A stretch of 64,000 nt of DNA from Stenotrophomonas maltophilia (GTDB lineage Bacteria > Pseudomonadota > Gammaproteobacteria > Xanthomonadales > Xanthomonadaceae). The notes under the pieces were generated by a model. It saw only the letters and a list, made by a program, of their open reading frames with translations, did not search any database and was not told the DNA's origin. A program made the position numbers and the translations under genes. Position 1 is the first letter of the stretch; each line of letters opens with the position of its first letter. The DNA lies in NCBI RefSeq assembly GCF_039555535.1, contig NZ_CP154630.1:3299001-3363000 (forward strand), in the 5' to 3' direction. Positions 1 through 9,747 of this stretch are shown here, one piece after another.

Positions 1-621
1 CTGCTGCGCATCTTCAACCGCATCTACGCGCTGTACCCGAAGCTGGAAGCGCGCGGTGAAGTGCTGCTGGACGGCGAGAACATCCTGTCGCCGAAGTACC
101 CGATGAACCGCCTGCGCAGCAAGGTCGGCATGGTGTTCCAGAAGCCGGTGCCGTTCCCGATGACCATCTTCGAGAACGTGGCCTACGGCATCCGCCACCA
201 CGAGAAGCTGAGCAAGGCCGACATGGCCGACCGCGTCGAGCAGGCGCTGCGCCAGGGCGCGCTGTGGGACGAAGTGAAGGACAAGCTGGGGCAGAGCGCG
301 CTGGGCCTGTCCGGTGGCCAGCAGCAGCGCCTGTGCATCGCCCGTGCCGTGGCCCTGCGCCCGTCGGTGCTGCTGCTGGACGAGCCGACCTCGGCGCTGG
401 ACCCGATCTCGACCAGCCGCATCGAGCAGCTGGTGGAAGAGCTCAAGCACGAGTACACCATCGTCATCGTCACCCACAACATGCAGCAGGCCGCGCGCGT
501 GTCCGACTACACCGCCTTCATGTACCTGGGTGACCTGATCGAGCACGACCGCACCGAAGTGATCTTCTCGCAGCCGTCGCAGCGGCAGACCGAGGACTAC
601 ATCACCGGTCGCTTCGGCTGA
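1..621 (+). CDS. pstB: Phosphate ABC transporter ATP-binding protein (5' end cut by window)
   Basis: PstB is the ATPase of the high-affinity phosphate importer PstSCAB and works on the cytoplasmic side of the inner membrane. The frame is open from base 1, so the start and the Walker A motif lie upstream of the window. What remains shows the Q-loop region ([16 protein letters not shown]), the ABC signature [14 protein letters not shown], Walker [13 protein letters not shown] and the switch histidine in VTHNMQQA. phoU follows 65 bases after the stop, the usual pst-phoU order, so both are probably under PhoB control through a promoter outside the window. Nothing looks broken. Confidence 0.96.
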   Translation: MLRIFNRIYALYPKLEARGEVLLDGENILSPKYPMNRLRSKVGMVFQKPVPFPMTIFENVAYGIRHHEKLSKADMADRVEQALRQGALWDEVKDKLGQSALGLSGGQQQRLCIARAVALRPSVLLLDEPTSALDPISTSRIEQLVEELKHEYTIVIVTHNMQQAARVSDYTAFMYLGDLIEHDRTEVIFSQPSQRQTEDYITGRFG

Positions 622-686
622 TCGACGCTGTTCCTTCGACATATGTCCCAGCCAGGCATGGCCTGGCTCTACCCGGATTGCAGACC

Positions 687-1394
687 ATGAATCTTCCCAA
701 CGACCACATCGTCAAGAGCTACGACGAAGAGCAGCAGCGCCTGGTGGCCGAAATCGTGCGCATGGGCGAAATGGCCGTCGCCCAGCTCGAAGCGGCGATG
801 GACGTGATCGAAAAGCGCGACGAGAACGCTGCCCATCGCATCATTGCCAATGATGAAGCGATCGACGCGCTGGAACAGCAGATCAGCCACGACGTGATGC
901 GTCTGGCGCTGCGTGGGCCGATGGCGCGTGACCTGCGCGAGATCCTCGCAGGCCTGCGCATCCCGGCGGACATCGAGCGCATCGGCGACTACGCGGCCAA
1001 CGTGGCCAAGCGCTCGATCGCGCTGGGCAAGGTGCCGCCGCTGCCGCAGATCCAGGGCCTGCGTGCGCTCGGCCGCCTGGCCGCGCAGCAGGTGCGCCGT
1101 GCCATCGCCGCCTACCGCGACAACGACGCCGACGCTGCACTGGAACTGCGCGAAGACGACGCGCGCCTGGACGCGCAGTACACCGCGCTGTTCCGCGAGC
1201 TGCTGACCTACATGATGGAAGACCCGCGCAATATCACCCCGTGCACCCACCTGCTGTTCATGGCCAAGAACCTGGAGCGCGTGGGCGACCACGCCACCAA
1301 CATCGCAGAGAACGTGTGGTTCCTGGTGCACGGCGAGCAGCCGCTGCCGCCGCGTGAAAAGCGCGACGAGACCTCCAGCACCGGCCAGATCTGA
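687..1394 (+). CDS. phoU: Phosphate signalling protein PhoU
   Basis: PhoU is a cytoplasmic three-helix-bundle repeat protein that couples the Pst transporter to the PhoR kinase and keeps the Pho regulon off when phosphate is plentiful. The product is 235 residues with two PhoU repeats, the first around MGEMAVAQLEAAMDVI and a core DIERIGDYAANVAKRS, the second around MAKNLERVGDHATNIAE; both carry the acidic E/D-xxxD metal-binding pattern. The ATG at 687 was chosen because it matches the usual N-terminus; an in-frame TTG at 678 would add three residues. It is downstream of pstB and is closed by a strong terminator. Confidence 0.95.
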   Translation: MNLPNDHIVKSYDEEQQRLVAEIVRMGEMAVAQLEAAMDVIEKRDENAAHRIIANDEAIDALEQQISHDVMRLALRGPMARDLREILAGLRIPADIERIGDYAANVAKRSIALGKVPPLPQIQGLRALGRLAAQQVRRAIAAYRDNDADAALELREDDARLDAQYTALFRELLTYMMEDPRNITPCTHLLFMAKNLERVGDHATNIAENVWFLVHGEQPLPPREKRDETSSTGQI

Positions 1395-1428
1395 CGCTGC
1401 ACTGCAACAACGGAGCTGGGTCCAAGGT

Positions 1429-1462
1429 GGCCGCTGTCCTGGTGACAGCGGCCTTCTTTTTT
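1429..1462 (+). terminator. Rho-independent terminator of the pst-phoU operon
   Basis: A perfect 10-bp stem (1429-1438 with 1444-1453, loop CTGGT) is followed by a T-rich tract. It lies 35 bases after the phoU stop. Confidence 0.93.
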
Positions 1463-1651
1463 GGGGTATTCCCCCGCATTGTGGGCGCCGGGCTGGCCCG
1501 GTGCGGACCTTCCGGATGCTTCTGTAACAAACCTCACGAAAATTTGAGTTCTTGGCGAGGATTCGTTGAGTAGGATCGCTGCACCATCGTTTCCACCGGC
1601 ATCCCTGCCGGCCACCCGGGCACCCGCCCACACCACCCAGGAGCACGACCG

Positions 1652-2008
1652 ATGAGCAGTTCCAACAAGACCCTGTCCCTGCTGACTGCTACCGCCCTGG
1701 CCGCCGGCCTGGGCATGACCGCCAGTGCCTCGGCCCTGAGCATGAGCGACCTCGCCCAGGGCTACCTGGTGGCCGGACAGGCAGCCAAGGCCAGTACCGA
1801 CGCCAAGGCCGCCGACACCAAGATGGCCGCTGACGCGACCAAGCATGCCGAAGGCAAGTGTGGTGCCGACGGCAAGACCGCCGAAGGCAAGTGCGGTGCC
1901 GACAAGGGCAAGGCTGCCGGTGCGGCAGCAGGCGCCAAGGCCAAGACCGGCGACAAGAAGGCGGCCGAAGGCAAGTGTGGCGAAGGCAAGTGCGGTGGCA
2001 AGCACTGA
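1652..2008 (+). CDS. Bufferin/HvfA-like RiPP precursor with four EGKCG motifs
   Basis: This 118-residue protein has a signal peptide (about residues 1-28, [13 protein letters not shown] core) and a Lys/Ala/Gly-rich body. Its only four cysteines sit in four EGKCG motifs at residues 67-71, 78-82, 106-110 and 111-115. This is the pattern of the HvfA/bufferin (BufA) precursors, whose EGKCG cysteines are modified by an MNIO (DUF692) enzyme into oxazolone/thioamide or thiooxazole groups that bind copper. It is followed by overlapping DUF692, DUF2063 and DoxX genes, the full partner set. The exported product is therefore inferred to be a periplasmic, copper-chelating modified peptide. The ATG follows a GAGCACGACCG spacer; no clear sigma-70 or ECF promoter could be fixed in 1463-1651. 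Gene name would be hvfA/bufA. Confidence 0.88.
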   Translation: MSSSNKTLSLLTATALAAGLGMTASASALSMSDLAQGYLVAGQAAKASTDAKAADTKMAADATKHAEGKCGADGKTAEGKCGADKGKAAGAAAGAKAKTGDKKAAEGKCGEGKCGGKH

Positions 2009-2870
2009 CGTCCGCGCCAGCGTCGTCAACCCGCGGTTGCCGCTTCGTGCGGCGGCCGCAGGGTTGGGGCTGCGCCGGGCGCTGCTGCAGGAGCTGCGCG
2101 ATGCACCGGCCGGCGATTTCGATTTCCTCGAATGCGCGCCGGAGAACTGGATCCATGTCGGCGGCCCCGCCGGTGACGCGCTGGCCGAGCTGGCGCAGCG
2201 CCATCCGCTGAGCTGCCACGGCCTGTCGTTGTCGCTGGGCGGCAGTGCGCCACTGGATACGCAGCTGTTGGAGCAGGTCGGTCAGTTCCTGGAAAAACAC
2301 CGCGTGCCGCTGTACAGCGAACACCTGAGCTACTGCAGCGACGACGGCCACCTGTACGACCTGCTGCCGATTCCGTTCACCGATGAAGCAGTGCACCATA
2401 CCGCCGCGCGCATCGCCCAGGTGCAGGACCTGCTGGCCCGCCGCATCGCGGTGGAGAACGTCTCCTACTACCTGGCGCCGGAGCCGGCGATGGACGAGCT
2501 GGCCTTCACCAATGCCGTGCTTGCCGAAGCCGACTGCGACCTGCTGCTGGACGTCAACAACGTCTACGTCAACGCCTGCAACCATGGTTACGACGCCGAC
2601 GCGTTCATCGCTGGCCTGCCCGCAGACCGCATCGTCTGCCTGCACGTGGCCGGGCACCTGGATGAAGCGCCGGACCTGAAGATCGATACCCACGGCAGTG
2701 CGGTGATCGACCCGGTCTGGGCGCTGCTGGCGCGCACCTATGCGCGCATCGGCGCTCGCCCCACCCTGCTCGAGCGCGATTTCAATTTCCCGCCCTACGC
2801 CGAGCTGCGCGGCGAACTGCAGACCATCCGCCGCCTGCAGGCCGTGCACGCGGAGGCTGCATATGGCTGA
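1995..2870 (+). CDS. DUF692 multinuclear iron-dependent oxidase (MNIO), bufferin-modifying enzyme
   Basis: MNIO enzymes are TIM-barrel proteins with two or three iron ions that rebuild cysteine residues of RiPP precursors. The 291-residue product shows the family's order of metal-ligand segments: [55 protein letters not shown] and LLERDFNFP. The GTG at 1995 was chosen: it overlaps the precursor's stop by 14 bases and gives the usual family length, and the open frame upstream only reads through the precursor gene. This suggests translational coupling. The next gene overlaps by 8 bases. Corresponds to HvfB/BufB; substrate inferred from the upstream EGKCG protein. Confidence 0.9.
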   Translation: MASTDVRASVVNPRLPLRAAAAGLGLRRALLQELRDAPAGDFDFLECAPENWIHVGGPAGDALAELAQRHPLSCHGLSLSLGGSAPLDTQLLEQVGQFLEKHRVPLYSEHLSYCSDDGHLYDLLPIPFTDEAVHHTAARIAQVQDLLARRIAVENVSYYLAPEPAMDELAFTNAVLAEADCDLLLDVNNVYVNACNHGYDADAFIAGLPADRIVCLHVAGHLDEAPDLKIDTHGSAVIDPVWALLARTYARIGARPTLLERDFNFPPYAELRGELQTIRRLQAVHAEAAYG

Positions 2871-3618
2871 TACCCCCGACACGCTGCGAGCGCAGCAGTA
2901 CGCGTTCACCGCACACCTGCGCGATCCACAGGCGGTGGCTGCACCGGCCGGGCTGGAACCGCGCCGCGTCGCGGTGTACCAGCGGCTGCTGTTCAACAAC
3001 CTGCTCGGCCTGTTGAGCAACGGCTTCCCGGTCTGCGTGCGCCTGCTCGGCGAACCGGCCTGGAGCACGCTGGTCCGCCACTACTTCGCCACGCATCGCT
3101 GCCAGACGCCATTGTTCACCGAACTGGCTGTTGAATTCGTGCAATGGCTGCATGCGCAGCCGCAGCTGCCACACCCGGCGCTGGCCGAGCTGGCCCACTA
3201 CGAGTGGGTGGAAACCGCGCTGTACCAGCTGGACGCCGGGCCGCTGCCGGTCGCGGCGGACATCGACCCGCTGCGGGTGCCGCTGCAACGCTCACCACTG
3301 GCCTGGCCGTTGCTGTACCAGTGGCCGGTGCACCGCCTCGGCGCCGAGGATGCACCCACCGAGCCACCAGCCGAGCCGACGGGCCTTCTTGTGCGCCGCG
3401 ATGCCGACGGCGAGGTGCGGTTCGCCACGCTCAGCCCGCTGGCGGTGTACCTGCTGTCCAGCATCGGCGAACACCCTGGCCTCGATGGCCGCAGCTACCT
3501 GCAGCAGCTGGCCGCGGCGCATGGGTTGGCCGAGGACGCCTTGGCCGGACCCGGTGCCGCGTTGCTGCAGCAGTTCCTGCAGGCCGGCGTGATCGGCCCA
3601 CTGCCGGCCCCCGGCTGA
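2863..3618 (+). CDS. DUF2063 partner protein of the MNIO enzyme (HvfC/BufC-like)
   Basis: Proteins of this family combine an N-terminal DUF2063 domain with a winged-helix/RRE-like C-terminal part and deliver the precursor peptide to the MNIO enzyme. The 251-residue product starts [20 protein letters not shown] and contains the typical [19 protein letters not shown] stretch near residues 40-58. Later comes [17 protein letters not shown], the position of a small recognition domain. The ATG at 2863 overlaps the stop of the MNIO gene (ATATGGCTGA), so the two are translated together. Role is inferred from family and neighbours. Confidence 0.85.
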   Translation: MADTPDTLRAQQYAFTAHLRDPQAVAAPAGLEPRRVAVYQRLLFNNLLGLLSNGFPVCVRLLGEPAWSTLVRHYFATHRCQTPLFTELAVEFVQWLHAQPQLPHPALAELAHYEWVETALYQLDAGPLPVAADIDPLRVPLQRSPLAWPLLYQWPVHRLGAEDAPTEPPAEPTGLLVRRDADGEVRFATLSPLAVYLLSSIGEHPGLDGRSYLQQLAAAHGLAEDALAGPGAALLQQFLQAGVIGPLPAPG

Positions 3619-3644
3619 CACCCCCTTCCCCCGGAGATCCACCG

Positions 3645-4166
3645 ATGAAGCTTCCGACCCTGGCCACCGCGCGTGGCCAGCTGGACCGTCTCGCCCCCTG
3701 GTTGGCCCCGCTCGGCCTGCGCCTGCTGCTGGCCTGGGAATACTTCGAATCCGGCCGTGAGAAGCTGCACGGCCAGAACTGGTTTGCCGACCTGCAGGAT
3801 GCCTTCCCGTTCCCGTTCGACCAGTTGCCGGCAACGCTGAACTGGCAGCTGGCGACCTGGTTCGAGCTGGTCGGCGCTGCTTGCCTGCTGTTCGGCTTCG
3901 GCACCCGATTTGCCGCCGCCAGCCTGCTGGTGCTGACAGTGGTGGCCACCTATGCGGTGCATTGGCCGATGGAGTGGAACTCGCTGGCCGACCTGGCCAT
4001 GGGGTATGCGATCAGCGACCAGGGCTACGGCAGCTTCAAGCTGCCGGTGCTGTTCATGGCGATGCTGCTGCCACTGCTGTTCACCGGCCCCGGCAAGCTG
4101 AGCGTGGATGCGTGGTTGGCGCGTTGGTCTCCCTCGGCCAGGCCTGCGCGGCCGACAGTCCGGTAG
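3645..4166 (+). CDS. DoxX-family membrane protein of the bufferin operon
   Basis: This 173-residue protein has four hydrophobic segments (about residues 22-32, 70-95, 98-112 and 125-150) and the DoxX pattern [20 protein letters not shown] near the N-terminus. DoxX proteins are the usual fourth member (BufD/HvfD position) of bufferin operons; their exact job is not settled, with redox or transport support as the main ideas. It is 26 bases after the DUF2063 gene and has a good ribosome binding site (CGGAGA). Its TAG stop is formed by the GTAG edge of a palindromic repeat. Confidence 0.85.
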   Translation: MKLPTLATARGQLDRLAPWLAPLGLRLLLAWEYFESGREKLHGQNWFADLQDAFPFPFDQLPATLNWQLATWFELVGAACLLFGFGTRFAAASLLVLTVVATYAVHWPMEWNSLADLAMGYAISDQGYGSFKLPVLFMAMLLPLLFTGPGKLSVDAWLARWSPSARPARPTVR

Positions 4167-4266
4167 ATGCCGACCTTGGTCGGCGCGCACCGTGCCAACC
4201 AAGGTTGGCACCCAACGGAATCCTGAGCGCGCGGTGGCCCGGTAGGTGTCGACCTTGGTCGACACA
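4163..4266. repeat. Cluster of three SMAG-like GTAG palindromes
   Basis: Three short hairpins stand in a row: GCCGACC/GGTCGGC at 4169-4184, GTGCCAACC/GGTTGGCAC at 4192-4211 and GTGTCGACC/GGTCGACAC at 4247-4266. Two are preceded by GGTAG. Such GTAG-headed palindromes are the SMAG repeats of Stenotrophomonas. They separate the bufferin operon from rnt and may stabilise or end transcripts. Confidence 0.8.
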
Positions 4267-4326
4267 CGCCCGCGCAGGGAACGCATGCACCGAAGGCTGG
4301 CCGGGCGCTCAGGGTCGCTCTGCTAG

Positions 4327-4986
<660 letters not shown>

Positions 4987-5127
4987 GACAGCCAACGGCG
5001 GCGCCCCTCGTGGTGGGGTGAGGCATCCCGGTTGAGGCCGGGCAGGGTGGGCGCCACGGAAAGATCAGAAAAAACGAAGTCAGAAGCAGCGGGTCGCGCG
5101 GCAGATCCACGCCATGCGCGGATGAAT

Positions 5128-8100
5128 TCAGCCGATGCTCGTGCGATCGCGGCCGTCGCTCTTGGCGCGGTACAGCGCGCGGTCTGCGCGCTGGTACAGC
5201 AGCGCCGGGGTGCGGTCATCGGCATCCAGTTCCACCAGGCCTGCACTGAAGGTCACGCGCAGGCCCGCTACACCGGCCCAGTCGGGGTGGTCATGGAACA
5301 GGCCACGCAGGCGCGCGCACAGCTGCGCGGCTTCTTCCAGGCGGGTGTCGTTGAGCAGCAGCGCGAACTCCTCGCCACCGGTACGCGCGGGCAGGTCCGA
5401 GTCGCGGCAGGCCGCGGCGATCAGCCTTGCCACCTGCACCAGCACAGCATCGCCAATGCTGTGGCTGTGCCGGTCGTTGACGTCCTTGAAGTGGTCGATG
5501 TCCAGCACCACCAGGCACAGCGGGTGGCCGCTGCGCTGTGAACGGGCGAAATCGCGCGCCAGCGTTTCGTCGAAGGCACGGCGATTGGCCAGCCCGGTCA
5601 GCGCATCCTCGCGCGCCTGACGCTCGAAAGCCTCGGCCTGCCGTGCAAGGCGCTCGGCCAGCTCGGTCTTTTCCTGGTTCAGTGCCTGCAGGTGCACGGT
5701 CTTGGCCTGCAGGTCGAAGGTTGCCTCGTCCACGCGCCGTGCCAGGCGCAGGTTGCTGGCCTTCAGCTGCTGCAGCAGCAGGCGGTACAGCACAACCAGC
5801 CCGGCCAGCAGCAGCAGCCCGCCCAGCACCTGCACGCTGCGGCGCTGCCACCAGAACGGCTCCACCGTGAAGCTCCACACGGCTTCCTGCTGGCCCCAGG
5901 CCCCGCCCGGATGCGCCGCCGACACGTGCAGGGTGTAGTCACCTGGAGGCAGGCCGACGAACTCGACGCTGCGCTGTGGGCCGCGCTCGACCCAGCCGGT
6001 GTCCAGGCCATCGAGCCGCGTGCGATAGCGGATCCGGTCCGACATCAGGTAACTCAGGCCCACATAGCTCACCGCCAGACGTCGGCCACCGGGAATGTAG
6101 TTGCGATCCGGGCCCTCCCAATGCACGGGGGCGCCATCCACCTGCACGCTCTCGATCGCTGCCGGCGGTGAAGGACGCTCACGGAAACGCTGCAGGCGCT
6201 GCGGGTCGACGGTGCTCAGTCCACCGGCGGTGACCACCCAGAACGTGCCGTCCTGGCGCAGGATCGCCGAGGGTCCGGAGCTGCCGTTGGCCTGTGCGTT
6301 GGCCATGCCGTCGATCTCGTTGTAGCGCTCCACCACTACCCGCGGTGCGCGGCCATCGGCCACGGCGTTGAGGGTGGCCATGTCGGTACGCAGCACGCCA
6401 CGGTTGCTGCTGATCCACACATTGCCCAGGCGGTCCGGCACCAGCTGGAACACTGCATCCACCGGCATGCCCTGCTCCAGGCCGACGCGTGCCAGTTTTC
6501 CGTCGCGCCAGCGGTACAGGCCGCGGTCGCTGCTGACCCACATCGCATCGCCCAGCTGATGGAAGCCGAACACACTGCGGCCCCCGCCCATCGGTGCCAG
6601 GTCGATCGACTGCACGTGGTCGCCACGCAGCACGCGGATGCCCTCGATGGTGCCGATCCACAGATTGCCTTGGTGATCATGCTCGAGTGCGGTGATCAGG
6701 CCACTGGGCATGCCCACAACGTTTGATACCTGCACGCGGTCGCCGTCGATGCGGACTACGCCCTTCTGCGTGCCTGCCCAGACCACGCCCTGCGGGTCCA
6801 CGCTGATCGCGCGGATGTTGCCGCCCGGCATGCCATCGGCGGCGGCATAGTTGTGCCGCAGCCGGCCATCGCGGCCAAGACGGTAGACACCATCGCCAAA
6901 CGTTCCGACCCACAGGTCACCGTCCGGGCCCTGCGCCAGGCTGAGCACCGAAGGTGCCTTGCCGCCGCGGTTGTGCAGCGGCATTGCGCGGAAGCGGCCA
7001 TCGGCGGTCTGCAGATCCAGGCCACTGGCGCTGCCGACCCACAACTGGCGGTCGCGGTCCTCCAGCACCGTGCGCACATAGTCGCCACTGAGACCATCGC
7101 GCTCGGTGTAGCTGCTGAACAGGGTTTCTCGCAGGCGGTACAGGCCACCGTTGGCCCCCACCCAGATGCTGCCTTCGGCATCCTCGCGCAGGCTGACAAC
7201 GCGCCCGCCCGGCAGGTTCAGGCCGGCCGGCAACCGCTCCAGCCCATGCGCCGAGATCCGCAGCAGGCCCTGGTTCTCGGTTCCCAGCCACAGGTCGCCG
7301 TGCCGGTCCTGCAGCATCGAGGTCATGTGCAGCTGTCCCGGCAGCCGGTGCACCAGCACCAGCTGATCGTCCTCCACGCGGTACAGGCGCTCGCCGGCGA
7401 CGATCCACAGCGCGCCATCCGGCGCCCGGTACGGCCATGACAGGCCCGTGCCGGCACCCAGGCCCCACGCCGCGGGTGCGCGCTTGAGCACGCCGTCGTT
7501 GTCGCGCAGCACCAGCCCGTCCAGCGTGCCAACCCAGACCCGGTCCTGCGCATCGACCACCAGCTTGGTGAAGCTCATCGCCATCGGCAGGTCGGCCGCC
7601 GGTGCCTGGTAGACGATGCCCTTGTCCGGCGTCAGATAGCCGATGCCCTTGCCTTCGTACAGCAACCACAGGCGCCCCTGGCTGTCCATCTGCATGGACT
7701 GGATCAGCACCTGCGGGGTGTCGGCCTGATGCTCCCAGACCCGCCACTGGCCGTCGTTGCCGCGATGGCTGACATTACCGCGCGAATCACTGATCCACAG
7801 CCCACCCTGCCGATCCACCAGCAGTGCGCCGATGCCGTTGTCGCGCAGCCCCGGGCGGGTGCTGCGGTCGAACACGGTGAAATCCAGGCCGTTGTAGCGC
7901 ACCAGGCCTTCCCAGGTGGCAAACCACAGATGCCCCTCGGGGGTCTGCGCGATATCGCGCAGCGAGTTGTGCGGCAGGCCATTGCGCGAGGTCCACACAT
8001 CGATGGCGTAGTCGCGCAGGGTCGGTGCTCCCTCCTGCGCGGCCAGCGGCAGCGCCAGGACAAGCAACAGCCACAGCAGGCCGCGCTGCAGCGCCTGCCT

Positions 8101-8154
8101 GGCTTTCGAAACGCGGCGCTCCACCCAGCACCCGTTGTCCCCTGGCCTGCCCAT
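5128..8154 (-). CDS. Membrane diguanylate cyclase with two-component-regulator-type propeller sensor
   Basis: This 1008-residue protein would make cyclic di-GMP in response to a periplasmic signal. In order it shows a signal sequence (about residues 22-40), a long region of Reg_prop repeats (LWFATWEGLVRYN and LWVGTLDGLV types) predicted to form two beta-propellers, a Y_Y_Y domain near residues 690-770, one membrane helix around VQVLGGLLLLAGLVVLYRLL, a coiled coil and a GGDEF domain. The active site is intact (GGEEF, residues 926-930), and an inhibitory I-site RDSD sits exactly five residues upstream (917-920), so product feedback is expected. It lies 177 bases downstream of the kinase gene on the same strand. 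The ligand is unknown. Confidence 0.92.
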   Translation of the reverse strand: MGRPGDNGCWVERRVSKARQALQRGLLWLLLVLALPLAAQEGAPTLRDYAIDVWTSRNGLPHNSLRDIAQTPEGHLWFATWEGLVRYNGLDFTVFDRSTRPGLRDNGIGALLVDRQGGLWISDSRGNVSHRGNDGQWRVWEHQADTPQVLIQSMQMDSQGRLWLLYEGKGIGYLTPDKGIVYQAPAADLPMAMSFTKLVVDAQDRVWVGTLDGLVLRDNDGVLKRAPAAWGLGAGTGLSWPYRAPDGALWIVAGERLYRVEDDQLVLVHRLPGQLHMTSMLQDRHGDLWLGTENQGLLRISAHGLERLPAGLNLPGGRVVSLREDAEGSIWVGANGGLYRLRETLFSSYTERDGLSGDYVRTVLEDRDRQLWVGSASGLDLQTADGRFRAMPLHNRGGKAPSVLSLAQGPDGDLWVGTFGDGVYRLGRDGRLRHNYAAADGMPGGNIRAISVDPQGVVWAGTQKGVVRIDGDRVQVSNVVGMPSGLITALEHDHQGNLWIGTIEGIRVLRGDHVQSIDLAPMGGGRSVFGFHQLGDAMWVSSDRGLYRWRDGKLARVGLEQGMPVDAVFQLVPDRLGNVWISSNRGVLRTDMATLNAVADGRAPRVVVERYNEIDGMANAQANGSSGPSAILRQDGTFWVVTAGGLSTVDPQRLQRFRERPSPPAAIESVQVDGAPVHWEGPDRNYIPGGRRLAVSYVGLSYLMSDRIRYRTRLDGLDTGWVERGPQRSVEFVGLPPGDYTLHVSAAHPGGAWGQQEAVWSFTVEPFWWQRRSVQVLGGLLLLAGLVVLYRLLLQQLKASNLRLARRVDEATFDLQAKTVHLQALNQEKTELAERLARQAEAFERQAREDALTGLANRRAFDETLARDFARSQRSGHPLCLVVLDIDHFKDVNDRHSHSIGDAVLVQVARLIAAACRDSDLPARTGGEEFALLLNDTRLEEAAQLCARLRGLFHDHPDWAGVAGLRVTFSAGLVELDADDRTPALLYQRADRALYRAKSDGRDRTSIG

Positions 8155-8331
8155 CAGCTCGGCGGCAGTGGCCGGTGGCGGCTGCAGGGCATGGCAGCAA
8201 GCGGGAACGACCGGGCAACGCGGAACAGCGTGCCGGCAGGAACAGGCTGACTCATCGGGGAGAAACTGGGGAGATGCGCAGATGATAGGCCAAACCCTGG
8301 CCCCGGCGTCATCACCGTGCGGCCGGCAGGC

Positions 8332-9741
8332 TCAGCCGGCCCGGCCTGGCGGCACCACCTGTGCACTGGCCGGCCACTGCACTACCGCCTCCAGCCCGCC
8401 TTCGGCGCGGTTGCGCAGCCACAGCCGCGCGCCATCCTTTTCGGCCAGGGCGCGGGCGATGGTCAAGCCCAGACCGGCGCCGCCGGTTTCGCGCGAACGC
8501 GAGGTCTCCACCCGCACGAACGGATCGAACACGGCTTCCAGCTGATCCTCGGCCAGGCCCGGGCCATCGTCGGACACCATCGCCGTGATCGCGCCGCCGC
8601 TGCGCTCCACCCGCACGCGCACGCGGTGGGCATACATCACGGCGTTGTCCACCAGGTTGGAGAACAGCCGGTGCATGGCCAGCGGGCGCAGCATCAGCAC
8701 CGCACCGGTGCCACCTTCGAAGACCACGTCGGCACCGCCCTCGGCGGCGTCTTCCACGATGCTTTCCAGTAACGAATCCAGATCCAGCGCGGCGCGCTGC
8801 TCGGCGCTCTCTGCGCTGCGGGCCAGCTCCAGGCCTTCGCGCACCAGTGCCTGCATCGCCGCCAGATCGCCGATCAGGCGTTCGCGCAGCACCTCGTCGC
8901 TGACGTTCTCCAGGCGCAGGCGCAGGCGGGTCAACGGGGTCTGCAGGTCGTGGGTAATCGCCGCCAGCATCTGCGTGCGTTCGGCCAGGTGCCGCTGCAG
9001 GCGGTGCTGCATGGCATTGAAGGCCTCGGCGGCGCGCTGCACCTCGCGCGGTCCGCGCAATGGCAGTGGATCGCGCTGCAGATCGTCGCCGAGATCCTCG
9101 GCGGCGGCCGCCAGCTCCTGCAGCGGCGCGCTGGCCATGCGCGCGACGATGTAGGCCAGCACGGCGATGGCCAGCACCAGCAGGGTCAGGAACCACGGGT
9201 CCACGGCCAGAATGCCGTTGTGGGCCACCGCCGGCGAATCCAGCGCCAGCTTCAGCAGCGTACCGTCGTTGAGCGTCACGTCGACCGCGCGGCACTTGGG
9301 CGGAATGAAGGCCGGATCGCGCTCACGCGGATGCCGCCGGTGCCCGGGCGGAGGCGGCGGCAGCAGATCCTGCAGCTTGGGAATGCAGGAACGGAACGAA
9401 GTGAAGTGCACGTGCGCGCGCGACACCGGGCCGGGCCGGTCATCCAGGACTTCCATCAGTGCGGTATCCGCCCGCCCCAGGCGCGCGCCGGGCTGCAGCG
9501 CACGCACGCTGGGCCCACCGACCTCAAGCAGGCGCTCACGCAGTTCGGGATTGCCATCGAGCAGGTTGACGTAGCCCTGCAGGCGGTCGGCAATGCGGTT
9601 CAGGTTCTGCCGCTCGAACTCCTGCTGGCGTTTGGACGTAGCCAGCATGGTCGCGCCGATCGCAGCCACGCTCATGCCCAGCAGCAGGATGACGAACAAC
9701 CGCCCGACCATCGAGGACAGGAAATGGCGCAGGCGCTTCAT
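8332..9741 (-). CDS. Sensor histidine kinase (EnvZ/CpxA type), MacS-like
   Basis: The 469-residue membrane kinase has a first membrane helix at about 15-34, a periplasmic sensor part with a PPPPPGHRRH stretch at 128-138, a second helix at about 182-200, a HAMP segment, a HisKA box with the phosphorylated histidine H264 (ITHDLQTPLTRL) and an HATPase_c domain (NLVDNAVMYA, DDGPGL, GAGLGLTIA). The gene starts 6 bases after its response regulator and forms one operon with it. The pair is divergent from macABC, so it is the likely counterpart of the MacRS system described beside macABC in S. maltophilia. The signal is not known from sequence. Confidence 0.92.
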   Translation of the reverse strand: MKRLRHFLSSMVGRLFVILLLGMSVAAIGATMLATSKRQQEFERQNLNRIADRLQGYVNLLDGNPELRERLLEVGGPSVRALQPGARLGRADTALMEVLDDRPGPVSRAHVHFTSFRSCIPKLQDLLPPPPPGHRRHPRERDPAFIPPKCRAVDVTLNDGTLLKLALDSPAVAHNGILAVDPWFLTLLVLAIAVLAYIVARMASAPLQELAAAAEDLGDDLQRDPLPLRGPREVQRAAEAFNAMQHRLQRHLAERTQMLAAITHDLQTPLTRLRLRLENVSDEVLRERLIGDLAAMQALVREGLELARSAESAEQRAALDLDSLLESIVEDAAEGGADVVFEGGTGAVLMLRPLAMHRLFSNLVDNAVMYAHRVRVRVERSGGAITAMVSDDGPGLAEDQLEAVFDPFVRVETSRSRETGGAGLGLTIARALAEKDGARLWLRNRAEGGLEAVVQWPASAQVVPPGRAG

Positions 9742-9747
9742 GGCGGC

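Noticed and set aside
1523..1576. Possible ECF or sigma-70 promoter before the precursor gene (TGTAAC; TTGAGT; TAGGAT)
   Set aside because: Spacings between candidate boxes (about 21-30 bases) do not fit either class.
1689..3068. 459-residue minus-strand frame across the bufferin genes
   Set aside because: Antisense of three genes with recognisable family motifs on the plus strand.
8321..8341. Possible terminator for the kinase gene (GGCCGGC/GCCGGCC)
   Set aside because: The stem overlaps the stop codon and has no T run on the minus strand.
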